Assembly: GCA_003220225.1 (NCBI GenBank)
Contig: QHRU01000136.1
Location: forward strand, 1-48,091
Length of the DNA: 48,091 nt
From: Candidatus Rokuibacteriota bacterium
GTDB taxonomy: Bacteria; Methylomirabilota; Methylomirabilia; Rokubacteriales; CSP1-6
Direction: 5' to 3'
The translations under genes and the position numbers were made by a program. Shown in pieces: positions 16,848 to 25,748 of this stretch (its first letter is position 1; every line of letters starts with the position of its first letter). The notes under the pieces are model-generated. The model saw only the letters and a list, made by a program, of their open reading frames with translations, ran no database searches and was not told the origin of the DNA.

Positions 16848-17486
16848 TCAAGAGTCACGAGAGGATCGGCCATGTGATGTGCAGCTCTTTCGACCCTTAG
16901 GAGAAGACACGTAGGACAGCGAAGCGCGCAACACACCAAGTCGGCTGATTGCTCCACTCGTCTCTTGAGCCTTTCGGGGGGCGGCCACCCATGCGGCCAC
17001 GGCAGATCCGGCTACGGCGATGGCGGCGGCGGCAAATGCGAGCCGGTAGTTTCCTGTGACGTCAAAGAGCCACCCGCCGAGAAAGGCGCCGATTGCGCCG
17101 CCAAGGCCGCCGCCAGCCTGGACCACTCCCAGGATCGCGCCCAGATGTGGCCCTGAGAAGGTATCGGCCGGAATCGCCGAGAGCTGCGCGATGCGCATGC
17201 CGAAGCCGAAACCGGACGCCGTATAGAGCAGGAGGAGCGGCCAGTCATCAGGGCTTCTCAGCAAGGTGAGACAGCCGATCCCGACGATCGCGACAATGGA
17301 GCCGAGCGCGAAGACCGATCCGCGGCCAAACTGGTCCGAGAGCCAGCCGCCCAGGAGATTCCCCGCCATCATGCAGCCGGCGCCGAAGGCGAAGAGCCAC
17401 ACGACTGTGGCCTGCCCAAAGCCGCGATCCACCGCGTGGGCGACTTGGTGAGTCGCCATGATCTGGTACCCAATCACGCGCGCCAT
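16848..17486 (-). pseudogene. MFS transporter, C-terminal half only
   Basis: The frame covers what should be membrane segments 7-12 of a major facilitator transporter: 'QIMATHQVAHAVDRGFGQATVVWLFAFGAGCMMAGNLLGGWLSDQFGRG' (with the GxLSDxxGR loop motif), 'FGMRIAQLSAIPADTFSGPHLGAILGVVQAGGGLGGAIGAFLGGWLFDVTG'. The first six segments are missing: upstream of about 17486 the frame has no membrane segments or MFS motifs. The C-terminal tail after 'APRKA' also looks unrelated. It was probably an OFA/monocarboxylate-like MFS porter before truncation. Confidence 0.8.
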
Positions 17487-17883
17487 CGAGCCAAGCGCAC
17501 GATCTCGCGCGACATCCGAAAATTCGCGGTGTTCGCACGAGTCCTCCAGGGTTCGCCGGGCGAAAAGGAGCGAGGCATGACGAAACGTATTTTGGTCTTC
17601 GCGGGACTCGCTGCGTCGCTGCTCCGTCCCTTCCCCTAGCAAGTCGCTAGATCTGCGAGAGAAAATTCGGTGGCCTCAGGCTGTTGCGCTAGGTTGCGCG
17701 TTGTCACGGGTTGTAGCGTCGCGTGAATTACATTCTCAGTGACACCCCCCCGCCACTGCCTGCTTACTCATTCCCTGCTCCGCCGCCGCGTCTACTCGCA
17801 CGATTCACGCGTATCGTGGGCGGGTCCCTGGAGACCGTGAGACTCGATCACGCCCCGAGATCAAGACCCCCCTTGCGCCCGGT
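17487..17883. other. Gap without recognised feature
   Basis: No gene, RNA or repeat recognised. The proline-rich plus-strand frame starting at 17723 has no ribosome site or homology I can see. Confidence 0.4.
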
Positions 17884-18843
17884 TCAGCGGAGCGCCTGGG
17901 AGAGCGAGCCGGCGATGAGAGAGATGGCGCGTCCTGCAGTGTCGAGGAGTCGGCCCATCGGCACGAACCCGTGGATCATCCCGCCATAACAGACAGAGTC
18001 CACGCGCACGCCCGCGTCCCGTAATCTCTCGGCGTAGGCCTCACCCTCGTCGCGCAGCGGATCGAACCCCGCAGTAACGATCAGGGCCGCCGGCAACCCG
18101 GCGAGCGACTGCGCACGGATCGGTGACGCACGCCAATCGGCAGCCTCGGCTTCGGCGGTTAGATAGTGCGCTATAAACCAGCGCATCCCCTCGCGCGTAA
18201 GAAGATACCCCTCGGCGAAGTCACGATACGACCGTGTCTCGCCCACCAGGTCCGTGACCGGGTAGATCAGCACTTGCACGGCGATCGCCGGCGCGCCCTT
18301 GTCACGGGCCAGCAGCGCGACGACTGCCGCCAGATTCCCACCGGCACTGTCCCCTCCCACCGCTAAGCGGCTCGCGTCTACGGCCAACTCACCAGCGTGG
18401 GCGACGACCCAGCGAGTCGCCGCCCAGGCGTCGTCGACCGCGGCCGGAAATTTGTGCTCAGGGGCGAGACGGTAGTCGACGGACACGACGCTCACGCCTG
18501 ACCCCGCCGTGAGCTGTCGGCACAGCACGTCGTGCGTCTCGAGGTCGCCGATCACCCAGCCACCGCCGTGGAAGAAGACCAGCACTGCGAGTGGCGTCGA
18601 GGCCGGGACGCCTGCCGGCCGGTAGACGCGAAGTGGGATCGGGCCGAGCGGCCCGTCCGCCGTGAGATCCCTGACCATGCCGATCTGGGGCGGCGTCGGG
18701 GTCGAGGCCGGACGCGTCTCGCGGAACAGCTGGCGCGCGTCCTTCGGCGAGAGCTGATGGTAGGCCGGGCGCCCCGAACTGATGACGAGGTCGATCACGG
18801 CTCTCGCCTGCGGATCGAGAGCCGTCGTGCTCGGGGCCTTCAC
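17884..18843 (-). CDS. Alpha/beta hydrolase, hormone-sensitive-lipase (HSL/family IV) type
   Basis: A 319-residue carboxylesterase-like enzyme. The oxyanion motif HGGG is at residues 92-95, the nucleophile Ser166 in GDSAGG, and the acid and base Asp261 ('FDPLRDEG') and His291 ('MIHGF') complete the triad; 'DYRLAPEHKFPAAVDD' is the usual family phrase. The GTG start at 18843 overlaps the amidohydrolase stop by four bases (GTGA), fixing the start and indicating coupling. With the upstream amidohydrolase it probably forms a small catabolic unit cleaving an ester and then a C-N or C-C bond; the substrate is unknown. Confidence 0.93.
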   Translation of the reverse strand: MKAPSTTALDPQARAVIDLVISSGRPAYHQLSPKDARQLFRETRPASTPTPPQIGMVRDLTADGPLGPIPLRVYRPAGVPASTPLAVLVFFHGGGWVIGDLETHDVLCRQLTAGSGVSVVSVDYRLAPEHKFPAAVDDAWAATRWVVAHAGELAVDASRLAVGGDSAGGNLAAVVALLARDKGAPAIAVQVLIYPVTDLVGETRSYRDFAEGYLLTREGMRWFIAHYLTAEAEAADWRASPIRAQSLAGLPAALIVTAGFDPLRDEGEAYAERLRDAGVRVDSVCYGGMIHGFVPMGRLLDTAGRAISLIAGSLSQALR

Positions 18844-20306
18844 GGCCGAACGGGCGCCCGGGCAAGCACGTCCGCGGCCACCCTCTCGATCACCGTGCCG
18901 TTGAAGAAATCGGGGTTCACCTCGCCCCAAAAGCGTACCGCATTGGCGAACATGAAGTCCTGGCAGTCATCGTCAGTGATCAGCCCGCGCTCAACCAGCT
19001 CATAGGCCTCGGGGACGACCTTGGCCATGTCCGGGACGTCGAAATGTCCGATGTCCGAGCTGAAGATCGCGTTGAGCCGGGCGCCCAGCGGGTTCGCCCG
19101 GCGGTGGAAGGCCCAGGCGTTGATGGGATCATCGGCCTCACAGCCGAAGTAGAAACGCGGGACGAAGAGGTCGCGGATGTCTTCCTTGCGCTCGATCTTG
19201 CAACGGAAGTAGTCGTCAAGATCCTCGATGCCACCGGTCAGCCTTGAGTTCGAGTCGCCTTCCAGCCCCTCGCCGCGGCGCACCGCCTCCACCACCGCCT
19301 CCCCACCGTATTTCTGCGCGAACTGGAGCAGTGCCGCGTGGTTGAGCTTGTTCGGGTTGGTGCGCTCGATCGCCTGCCGGTTGCGCTTCTCCCAGTGCCC
19401 GACGAGATCCGCGTAGAGCATGCAGCCCCAACCGACGCCGCCCTCGAGGAACGCGAAGTTCAGGTCCGGGAAGCGGCGTGTCACGCCGCCGAAGAAGAGC
19501 GCCTTGCAGACCGCGTGGCCTGCGGAGGCGAAGTGGCCGATGTGGTTGTAGCAGAAGTTCGACGGCGAGTTGCGAAGCAGCATCGAGCGAGCGCCGTTGT
19601 GGAAGCTCGGCGCGATGCGGAGCTCGCGGCACTTGGCCCAGACGGGATCGTAATCGGAGTCGCTGTCGATGCCGATCACGTCGCACCACTCGACGAACTT
19701 CGAGGCGGCGGGATGCTCCTCGGCGAGGGCCGGGACGGGGCGGCGCATGAGGCCGCCGACCATCATGACCTTGTAGCCGAGCTGCCGCGCCGCGAACTCC
19801 AGCTCCTCGATGGCCTCCTCCGGCGTGTACATCGGGATGATCGCCGCCGGGATGATGCGGTCCTCGAGTCCGCGGAACTGATCGGCCGTGAACACGTTGT
19901 AGGCGCGACAGATCGCGCGGCGCAACCGCGTGTCCGGCATGCGGTGATACCCGAGGCCGGCCGTGGGGTAGACAACACAAAAGTCGATCCCGAGGTCGTC
20001 CAGGCGCTCGTACAGCAGGCGCGGCAACATCGCCGTCGCCCGGTCGAGGACGTTCTCGCTGGGCGACCCCCAGAAGGCCTCCTGGCCTACCCGGCGCCGC
20101 CGCCGCTCGGCCAGGGACATCCGGAGCGAGCTGGGGATGCGGTCGCTAGCGATCGCCAGGGCCTCGGCCGCGGCGTCCCCACCGATGCGCCGGAACTCCT
20201 CGCGCATGAGGGGCGCATATTCGAGCCAGTGGCCGTCGGCGTCGATAATCGGGTGGTTCAGGCGGGAGCGAAGCTTTCGGGCGGCGGTCGGGCCGTCGGG
20301 GAGCAT
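18840..20306 (-). CDS. Amidohydrolase family 2 protein (PF04909 type)
   Basis: A 488-residue TIM-barrel metal-dependent hydrolase or decarboxylase of the amidohydrolase-2 type. The first metal motif is atypical, 'IDADGHW' at about residues 21-27, where many relatives have DxHxH; 'FLEGGVGWGCM' and 'FSSDIGHFDVPD' are the late barrel motifs. Members often act on aromatic or enol carboxylates (ACMSD-like) or on cyclic amides. GGAGGT lies before the ATG. It is translationally coupled to the esterase downstream; the LLM oxidoreductase lies upstream, separated by repeat copy E. Confidence 0.88.
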   Translation of the reverse strand: MLPDGPTAARKLRSRLNHPIIDADGHWLEYAPLMREEFRRIGGDAAAEALAIASDRIPSSLRMSLAERRRRRVGQEAFWGSPSENVLDRATAMLPRLLYERLDDLGIDFCVVYPTAGLGYHRMPDTRLRRAICRAYNVFTADQFRGLEDRIIPAAIIPMYTPEEAIEELEFAARQLGYKVMMVGGLMRRPVPALAEEHPAASKFVEWCDVIGIDSDSDYDPVWAKCRELRIAPSFHNGARSMLLRNSPSNFCYNHIGHFASAGHAVCKALFFGGVTRRFPDLNFAFLEGGVGWGCMLYADLVGHWEKRNRQAIERTNPNKLNHAALLQFAQKYGGEAVVEAVRRGEGLEGDSNSRLTGGIEDLDDYFRCKIERKEDIRDLFVPRFYFGCEADDPINAWAFHRRANPLGARLNAIFSSDIGHFDVPDMAKVVPEAYELVERGLITDDDCQDFMFANAVRFWGEVNPDFFNGTVIERVAADVLARAPVRP

Positions 20307-20437
20307 AGTGACCTCCAGGCACGCTCAGTCAGGGCTGATGATACCCGACTTCCCAGATCGAGCCACTTCTGGATCATCGGCTGGCCGCGCATTACTTCCT
20401 GCGATGGAAGACCTTCGCCGAAGACATCGACGAAATG

Positions 20438-20518
20438 AGTTGGTGGCCCCAGCGGGATTCGAAACCCGGGTGCCACGGCCCGGTGCCACGCGAGACCGCG
20501 ATCTCTCCCGAGAATGCC
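20438..20518 (-). repeat. tRNA-Glu-like dispersed repeat, copy E (internally deleted)
   Basis: Same ends as the other copies (AGTTGGTGGCCCCAGCGGGATTCGAA ... tail CCCGAGAATGC), but the middle, including the anticodon-loop remnant and the CACCAACTT end, is missing. The deletion joins the two GAACCCG/CGCCGGG-like short repeats. It separates the LLM gene from the amidohydrolase gene. Confidence 0.85.
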
Positions 20519-20526
20519 CCAGCCGC

Positions 20527-21426
20527 TCAGGGAAGCCTCGGGCGCACCTGCTCGGCGAAGGTGGTCATCTGCTCCACGAGCTCGTGGCCATCGGCGGCGA
20601 GGAATTCGAGAACCAGGTGTCCAACGCCACAGTCCGCCAGCTCGACGATCTGATCGACCAGGGCAGCTCGCTCGCCCGCGAGCACCCGTCCACCGTGGGT
20701 CGAAGCCGGCACACTCTGGCCAGGCCGAAGGACGCGCACGTCATTACGAAGCGTGACGGTCGGGGGCTCGGTGCGGCCGCGGACCTTGGAGAGGCGTGTC
20801 AGCTCGGCTCGGCCTGCCCGCAGCTCCTCTGGTGAGCGATTGATCGGGTGCCAGGCGGCCCCGAACTGGACGGTGCGGCGGAGCGCGGCCCTGCTGTGCC
20901 CCCCGACCCAGATCGGTGGGTACGGCTTCTGCAGCGGTTTGGGCTCGAAGACGAGTCCGCTGAACTGCGTGTACTTACCAGTAAACGACGGCTCCCGACT
21001 GGTCCAAAGCTCACGCATCGTCTCCAGATATTCATCGGTCATGGCGCCGCGCTCCGCAAAGGGCACGCCGAGCGCGACGCTCTCGGCGGCCACCCAACCC
21101 GCGCCGATCCCTAGAATGCAGCGGCCGCCACTCAGCGCGTCGAGCGACGAGACCATCTTGGCCGTAACGACCGGATTCCGGTACGGGACGATGAGGACTG
21201 TCGTCCCGAGTCGGACTCGGCTGGTCGCCCCGGCGACGACAGCGAGCGTCACGAGCGGGTCGAACACCGTCTCGCCGAAATTGACGACGTTGGCGTGCGG
21301 CACGACGACATGATCACTAACCCAAATGGAGTCATAGCCCAGATGCTCGGCGCGAATGGCTGTGCTGCGGATGATCTCTGGAGTCGCCAGGTGTCGGCAG
21401 TTGGGAATCCACACACCTACGTTCAT
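20527..21426 (-). CDS. LLM-class (luciferase-like) F420- or FMN-dependent oxidoreductase
   Basis: A 299-residue TIM-barrel flavin/F420 enzyme. The N-terminal 'MNVGVWIPNCRHLATPE', 'AEHLGYDSIWVSDHVVVP', 'RVRLGTTVLIVPYRNPVVTAKMVSSLDALSGGRCILGIGAGW' and 'EYLETMRELWTSREPSFTGKY' are the standard order of motifs, with 'PIWVGGHSRAALRRTVQFGAAWHP' later. AGGAGG five bases before ATG 21426 fixes the start over an in-frame start at 21483. Its central and C-terminal part is duplicated at 9953-10318. Probably works with the hydrolases downstream on an unknown compound. Confidence 0.93.
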   Translation of the reverse strand: MNVGVWIPNCRHLATPEIIRSTAIRAEHLGYDSIWVSDHVVVPHANVVNFGETVFDPLVTLAVVAGATSRVRLGTTVLIVPYRNPVVTAKMVSSLDALSGGRCILGIGAGWVAAESVALGVPFAERGAMTDEYLETMRELWTSREPSFTGKYTQFSGLVFEPKPLQKPYPPIWVGGHSRAALRRTVQFGAAWHPINRSPEELRAGRAELTRLSKVRGRTEPPTVTLRNDVRVLRPGQSVPASTHGGRVLAGERAALVDQIVELADCGVGHLVLEFLAADGHELVEQMTTFAEQVRPRLP

Positions 21427-22126
21427 CGGAGCCTCCTGACTCAGACTGGTGGCCTCGTGGTCACGACCCCGTCGTTGTACCATGCGGATCGTGCCGATCC
21501 GAGAGCTAGCAAATGACGGAGTTGCGGTGGCTGGCGCGTCTCAGCGGAGGTCACAGTGACTGTTTCGAGGATCGGCCCGTTCAGAGGGTCAACGTCGTCC
21601 TGTCTCGAGGAGTGCTTGCCCTTGAAGCGGAGCTAGCCTGCGTCAGGCGGTCCTGGTCGAAAACTCTCGCTCAACGTAGGACGCCCTGGAGAACCTCGCC
21701 TTGCGCCACCCTCTCGCTCGTCCCATCTCGAGGCTCCATCTCCTTCGGTGGCGCGCTTGAGGACGCCAACTGCCCCGTCTAGGACCTGTTCCGGACAGGT
21801 GACAGCACATGACACGGTCTCTAGCGCCGGGCGAACGACCCGGCAGGCACCTCCCGACTCCGCGCTCAGTTCAATCACAGTTTCGACGGTCGCCTCGAGC
21901 TCGGCCTGAAAAGAGGGGCGGGATCGTCGCTCCGCCGCAGAAGGGCTAGTCTGTCAGCCTATTTGTGCGCGGGGTTACCTGACGACCTTAAGCTGTGAGA
22001 CCGTCACGGTCATGTCCGGTACCCTTCTGATGTCGCAGGAAACGCATTCTGCAGAAGCCAATGTCGTGTGTTGACGCATCGCTCTTGCTCCCATTTCTGC
22101 TTGCATCAGGTGTCGCCGCTCTGGCT
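21427..22126. other. Gap without recognised feature
   Basis: About 700 bases with no gene I can support on either strand; several short frames lack ribosome sites and family motifs. It probably represents decayed sequence, as the flanking stretch at 22.1-23.4 kb does. Confidence 0.4.
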
Positions 22127-22360
22127 TCATGCGGACTCAGCTTGGCCACCCTGCGTGGAGTACGCGATGTGAATTTCGCGAGCCCGCATGACGGCGAAGC
22201 TGGCGCAGTCCGTGAAGCTCAGGCGGGCGTCATCCAGGCGCTCGTACACGTTGAGGGCCGCCTCCTCCATGGCCTCGTCCGTGCGGACGACGTGGACGAC
22301 GCGGCTGGCCAGGAGCAGCCGCACGAGGCCCGCTCCGGGCGTACGCGATCGCCGACCGGC
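22127..22360 (-). pseudogene. PIN-domain (VapC-type toxin) C-terminal remnant
   Basis: The phrase 'NVYERLDDARLSFTDCASFAVMRAR' is the conserved second half of PIN-domain RNases (the D in FTDCASFA is a catalytic acid). The N-terminal 'DASAL' acid motif and first half are missing and the end runs into unrelated residues. No antitoxin gene is adjacent. A dead toxin fragment. Confidence 0.65.
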
Positions 22361-22673
22361 CAGCTCATCCAGGTGGCGGCCCACAACCCGAAGTTCTTCC
22401 CCCACGATGACCGACGATCCTGACTTCATCACCCAGGACATCGACGCCGGCAGGCTGCTGGGCACGGGTTGGTTCTTGCTCGACGTTCAAGCCCAGAAGC
22501 TGAGCACCGAGCCGAGCTGGTTGAAGGTGGGCAACTCCTTGCCGTATATGTGGACCGGCGTGTCGGGACCTGATCACGCCGGTTCAGTCTAGCGCCGCCG
22601 AAGCCACTGATAGTTTTGGCGATCCGATTCCGGTACCGGAGTTGCTCTGGAGTCCTGTCCGGGAGGGCTCCGA

Positions 22674-22910
22674 TTGGTCGTCTGGGTCTTCACGCTCTAC
22701 CTCGCGGTCGCCACGGCAGGTTCTAACGGCCACGCGCGCCGCTTCGAGCACGACGGCCAGTTGGTCTACCCTACCCGTGAGGTCTGCCAGGCTGCGCGCG
22801 CAGCGATTCGCCGCCTGGACCCGTCGACCGACCATTACTTCCTCGAGGACTGCACAGCCGAGAGGCGCGACCGTCCTGATCTGGTGAGCCGTCAGGGACT
22901 CGAACCCTGA
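22674..22910 (+). CDS. Possible small exported protein, start uncertain
   Basis: A 78-codon frame from TTG reads 'VVWVFTLYLAVATAGSNGHARRFEHDGQLVYPTREVCQAARAAIRRL' and then 'DHYFLEDCTAE', with a hydrophobic start and two cysteines suited to a secreted disulfide protein. The last ten codons run into the tRNA-like element at 22880 on the other strand, so the natural end may have been replaced. No family recognised. Confidence 0.4.
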   Translation: MVVWVFTLYLAVATAGSNGHARRFEHDGQLVYPTREVCQAARAAIRRLDPSTDHYFLEDCTAERRDRPDLVSRQGLEP

Positions 22911-22960
22911 ATCCCCTGCGACAGACGCTGATGTCACCTCAACTGTCGGCTTTCGAGGCC
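22880..22960 (-). repeat. Second type of tRNA 3' half (degenerate)
   Basis: The minus strand has a T-arm CAGGG-TTCGAGT-CCCTG followed by ACGGCTC, A and CCA, a normal tRNA 3' end. The matching 5' acceptor strand GAGCCGT and a regular D-arm are not found at the expected distance, and the anticodon arm does not pair. It differs in sequence from the Glu-like family. Confidence 0.6.
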
Positions 22961-23081
22961 AGACCCTACCGCCTGCCGCATCCAGCAGTCGACAGGGGAG
23001 ATCTTAAAGCTCGAGGCAAACCTTCAGACTGCGCGTTTGAATAAAGTGCGCGTTTCTTACGTGCCATGCTCATGGAAGACC

Positions 23082-23195
23082 AATTTGGGTGGCCCCAGCG
23101 GGATTCGAACCCGCGTCTCGGTCTTGAGAGGGCGAGCCCATGGGCAGTGATTTCACCAACTTCGACGCCGGGTGCCACGGCCCGGCGCCACTCCG
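23082..23195 (-). repeat. tRNA-Glu-like dispersed repeat, copy F
   Basis: Minus-strand tRNA half intact (CTCTCAAG, TTCGAAT T-loop, GGGGCC, ACC). An extra G interrupts the left end (TTTGGGTGG). The outer hairpin CCGGGTGCCACGGCCCGG is intact but the tail after CACTCC is replaced by other sequence. It lies just before the MalG-type remnant. Confidence 0.87.
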
Positions 23196-23267
23196 CGGGC
23201 TCTTCCGCGGCCGGACGCGCAAGCGCAGTCGGACGATCAACCAGAGCCAGGGACGAGAGAGCACAGG

Positions 23268-23410
23268 ATTTTTGAGCCCGGCGGTGACGAACCTCTCCAG
23301 CACCTAACGCTGCGCGACAACGTGGGCCGGCAGCGCCGGCACGATGGCCATGGTGGCGGCGGCCATCAGCGGACCCCAGCTCGTCCCGCCCTCGAGGCTG
23401 ACGAACTCCT
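23268..23410 (-). pseudogene. MalG-type ABC permease C-terminal remnant
   Basis: The minus strand encodes 'EFVSLEGGTSWGPLMAAATMAIVPAL', then 'AQR', a TAG at 23304-23306, and 'VLERFVTAGLKN' in the same frame. This is the C-terminal end of sugar ABC permeases, where 'QRY-hydrophobic-GxTAGxxK' is usual, so TAG replaces Tyr. The rest of the permease and its partners are absent. Confidence 0.7.
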
Positions 23411-23605
23411 TCAAGTAGCTCCAGACACCACCAGCAACCACCACTAACAAGCCTCTTGACAGGCCAGTTATCCGCGCTGTACGAGGGGGCGGCGGGCGGC
23501 AAGCGCGCCACCCGCAACGCGTGAGGGGAGCGCCAACGTCCGAGAAGTGGGCCTCGGGTTGCCCGTGCGCTCCCATGGGAATGACTCGACGGGAGGAGGC
23601 GACCA

Positions 23606-25204
23606 ATGTGCAAACTGTGTGACGAGCGAATTCCGCAGAGTCATTCCGCTTCGCGGCGCGATTTCTTGAAGGGCACAGCCGCGACGGCCGCCTTCGCTGC
23701 TAGTCCCAATCTCTTTTCTGCACACCCGGCCGCCGCGGACGGAGGCGACCCGCCCGAGGACAGTGGCCGGCCTGGACGGCGCTACATCATCCGTGGCGGC
23801 TCCGTGCTGTCGATGGACCCGAAGGTGGGCGACTTCGCGCAGGCCGACGTCCTGGTGCAGGGCAAGAAGATCCTCGCCGTCGGACCGAACCTGCACGCAG
23901 GCGACGCCGACGTGATCGACGCCCGCGGCCGCATCGTCATGCCGGGGTTCATCGATACACACCACCACCAGTTCGAGACCGCGCTGCGCAGCTTTCTCAC
24001 CAACGGCATCCTGATCAACGACGGCTCGGGCACGCCGAGCGCGAATCCTACGTATTTCGAGTTCATCCTGCTTACGTTCGCGCCCGTGTACCGGCCGGAG
24101 GACGTTTACATCAGCGAGCTGTTCGGCGGGCTGGCGCAGCTCGATGACGGCGTCACGACGGTGCACGACGTCTCGCAGATCCACCACTCACCCCAGCACT
24201 CGGACGCCGCCATCCAGGCACTGTTCGATACCGGGCGCCGCGCCGCCTTCGGCTATTTCGAGAGCGCGGGTGCCGCCATTATCGGCAGCAATCCCGGCAA
24301 CCAATATCCGAACGACGCGGTCCGTATCAAGAAACAGTGGTTCTCCTCGACCGACCAGCTCGTCACCATGATCATGGGTGGCGAGGTCTACCTTCCGGCC
24401 TACGAGAAGGCTTGGAAGATCGGGCGCCAGCTCGGGCTCCAGGTTGCGGCACATATCCTCTCTCCGTTCAGCATTCGCCCCACCCTGGACTTGCTCGCCC
24501 AAGGCAAGGGTGGCGACACCGGTACACTCGGGCTCGGACCCGACAACCTGTTCATCCACATGACCGGCATGTCCGACCTGGGTTGGCAGGCGGTCAAGGA
24601 CCATGGCGTGCAGGTGTCGGTCGCCTTCCCGATCGAGATGAACATGCGCCACGGCATTCCGCCGATCATCAAGATGCAAAGCCTCGGCATGGAGCCGTCC
24701 CTGAGCTCGGACGTCGAGGTCACCATGACACCCGACTTCTTCACTCAGATGCGCTCCGCGATGACCATGCAGCGCATGATTGTGAACCAGATGATACTGG
24801 GCCAAGGAACCTTCACACCGCCCACCCAGTGGCCGACGCCGGCCCCCGGCACGCCGCCGCTTCTCTACGTGCGCGACGTGCTGCGGTTCGCCACCATCAA
24901 CGGTGCCAAGCATTTGAGACTGGACGGCAAGACCGGCTCGCTCATGCCGGGCAAAGAGGCCGACATCATCGTCCTCGACGCCACCGCGATGAACGTGGCG
25001 CCGCTCAACAACGTGCCTGGCGCGGTCGTCGCGCTGATGGATCGCACCAACGTCGAGACCGTGATCGTGGCCGGCAAGGTGCGGAAGTGGAAGGGAAGGC
25101 TGCTCGACGTCGATCTGCCGCACCTGCGCCAGCAGCTCGAGGCCTCGCGCGACTTTATCTTCGCCAAATCGGGCGTCCCGCAGAACCTGTTCCTCGGCAC
25201 CTGA
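23606..25204 (+). CDS. Tat-exported amidohydrolase (TRZ/ATZ/cytosine-deaminase-like)
   Basis: A 532-residue metal-dependent hydrolase. The Tat motif 'SRRDFLKG' (residues 16-23) and a following hydrophobic Ala-rich run indicate folded export. Residues 59-111 form the beta-sandwich start ('YIIRGGSVLSMD'), followed by the barrel with the metal motif 'GFIDTHHHQ' (about 115-122). 'GVTTVHDVSQIHHSPQHSD', 'VAAHILSP' and 'LSSDVEVTM' provide later metal/catalytic positions, and 'GSLMPGKEADIIVLD' is the C-terminal sandwich signature. GGGAGGAGG precedes the ATG. A hairpin follows at 25227. Likely hydrolyses or deaminates a ring C-N bond in the periplasm; the substrate is unknown. Confidence 0.92.
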   Translation: MCKLCDERIPQSHSASRRDFLKGTAATAAFAASPNLFSAHPAAADGGDPPEDSGRPGRRYIIRGGSVLSMDPKVGDFAQADVLVQGKKILAVGPNLHAGDADVIDARGRIVMPGFIDTHHHQFETALRSFLTNGILINDGSGTPSANPTYFEFILLTFAPVYRPEDVYISELFGGLAQLDDGVTTVHDVSQIHHSPQHSDAAIQALFDTGRRAAFGYFESAGAAIIGSNPGNQYPNDAVRIKKQWFSSTDQLVTMIMGGEVYLPAYEKAWKIGRQLGLQVAAHILSPFSIRPTLDLLAQGKGGDTGTLGLGPDNLFIHMTGMSDLGWQAVKDHGVQVSVAFPIEMNMRHGIPPIIKMQSLGMEPSLSSDVEVTMTPDFFTQMRSAMTMQRMIVNQMILGQGTFTPPTQWPTPAPGTPPLLYVRDVLRFATINGAKHLRLDGKTGSLMPGKEADIIVLDATAMNVAPLNNVPGAVVALMDRTNVETVIVAGKVRKWKGRLLDVDLPHLRQQLEASRDFIFAKSGVPQNLFLGT

Positions 25205-25226
25205 GGCGCGTCAGCATCAGCAGGAG

Positions 25227-25250
25227 ACGGGGCGGCTCCGGCCGCCCCGT
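25227..25250 (+). terminator. Strong GC hairpin after the Tat amidohydrolase
   Basis: Ten-bp perfect stem ACGGGGCGGC/GCCGCCCCGT with a TCCG tetraloop, 22 bases after the stop codon. No T-run follows, so it may be a pausing or mRNA 3'-end stabilising hairpin or a Rho-assisted terminator. Confidence 0.55.
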
Positions 25251-25381
25251 GTGCCCGCTCGCGTGGCTCCGTAGTGTTCGAAAACTCATCCCATGCTCAG
25301 GGCAGCGCGGTTGGACGGCCGCACCGTCGGTGAAGGCGCCTTCATCGATGGCCTTGGAAAAGTAGTCGAGAGACAACATCA

Positions 25382-25714
25382 ATGAAGGCATTCATCCTCG
25401 ATCGTTACGGAAGCGCCGACCGTGTGCGGGCTGGCGACATGCCAGACCCGGAGCTGCGGGAGGATGACGTCTTGGTCCAGATTCACGCCGCTGGTGTAAA
25501 CCTTCTGGATTCCAAAATCAGAAACGGCGAGTTCAAGCTCATTCTGCGGTATCGCCTGCCGCTCATTTTGGGCCATGACGTGGCCGGGGTCGTGATCCGG
25601 GTCGGATCTCGAGTGCGTCGATTCAAGCCCGGCGACAAAGTCTATGCGCGGCCGGCTGACGGGCGAATCGGTGCATTCGCGGAATTCAGTGCGATCAAAG
25701 AAGATGACGTGACC
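25382..25714 (+). pseudogene. Zinc-type alcohol dehydrogenase/quinone oxidoreductase, truncated
   Basis: About 110 residues of the GroES-like N-terminal domain of an MDR oxidoreductase: 'MKAFILDRYGSADRVRAGDMPDPELREDDVLVQIHAAGVNLLDSKIRNG', 'PLILGHDVAGVVIRVGSRVRRFKPGDKVYARP' and 'GAFAEFSAIKEDDV'. Family members are about 310-340 residues, so the whole NAD(P)H-binding domain is missing. Homology stops near 25710, some 40 bases before the first box of the second conserved control region; residues beyond are chance coding. The lost 3' part is not in the window. Confidence 0.88.
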
Positions 25715-25748
25715 GGACACTCACCGCAGGAGGCGCCATCCCCCCCAC

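Noticed and set aside
19338-20438. 366-codon plus-strand frame opposite the amidohydrolase
   Set aside because: Antisense shadow of a well-supported gene with clear family motifs.
11603-23195. Intact tRNA-Glu genes at the repeat copies
   Set aside because: The 3' half is good, but the matching 5' acceptor strand GGCCCCA and a D-arm are missing at the expected distance in every copy, and the anticodon stem does not pair properly.
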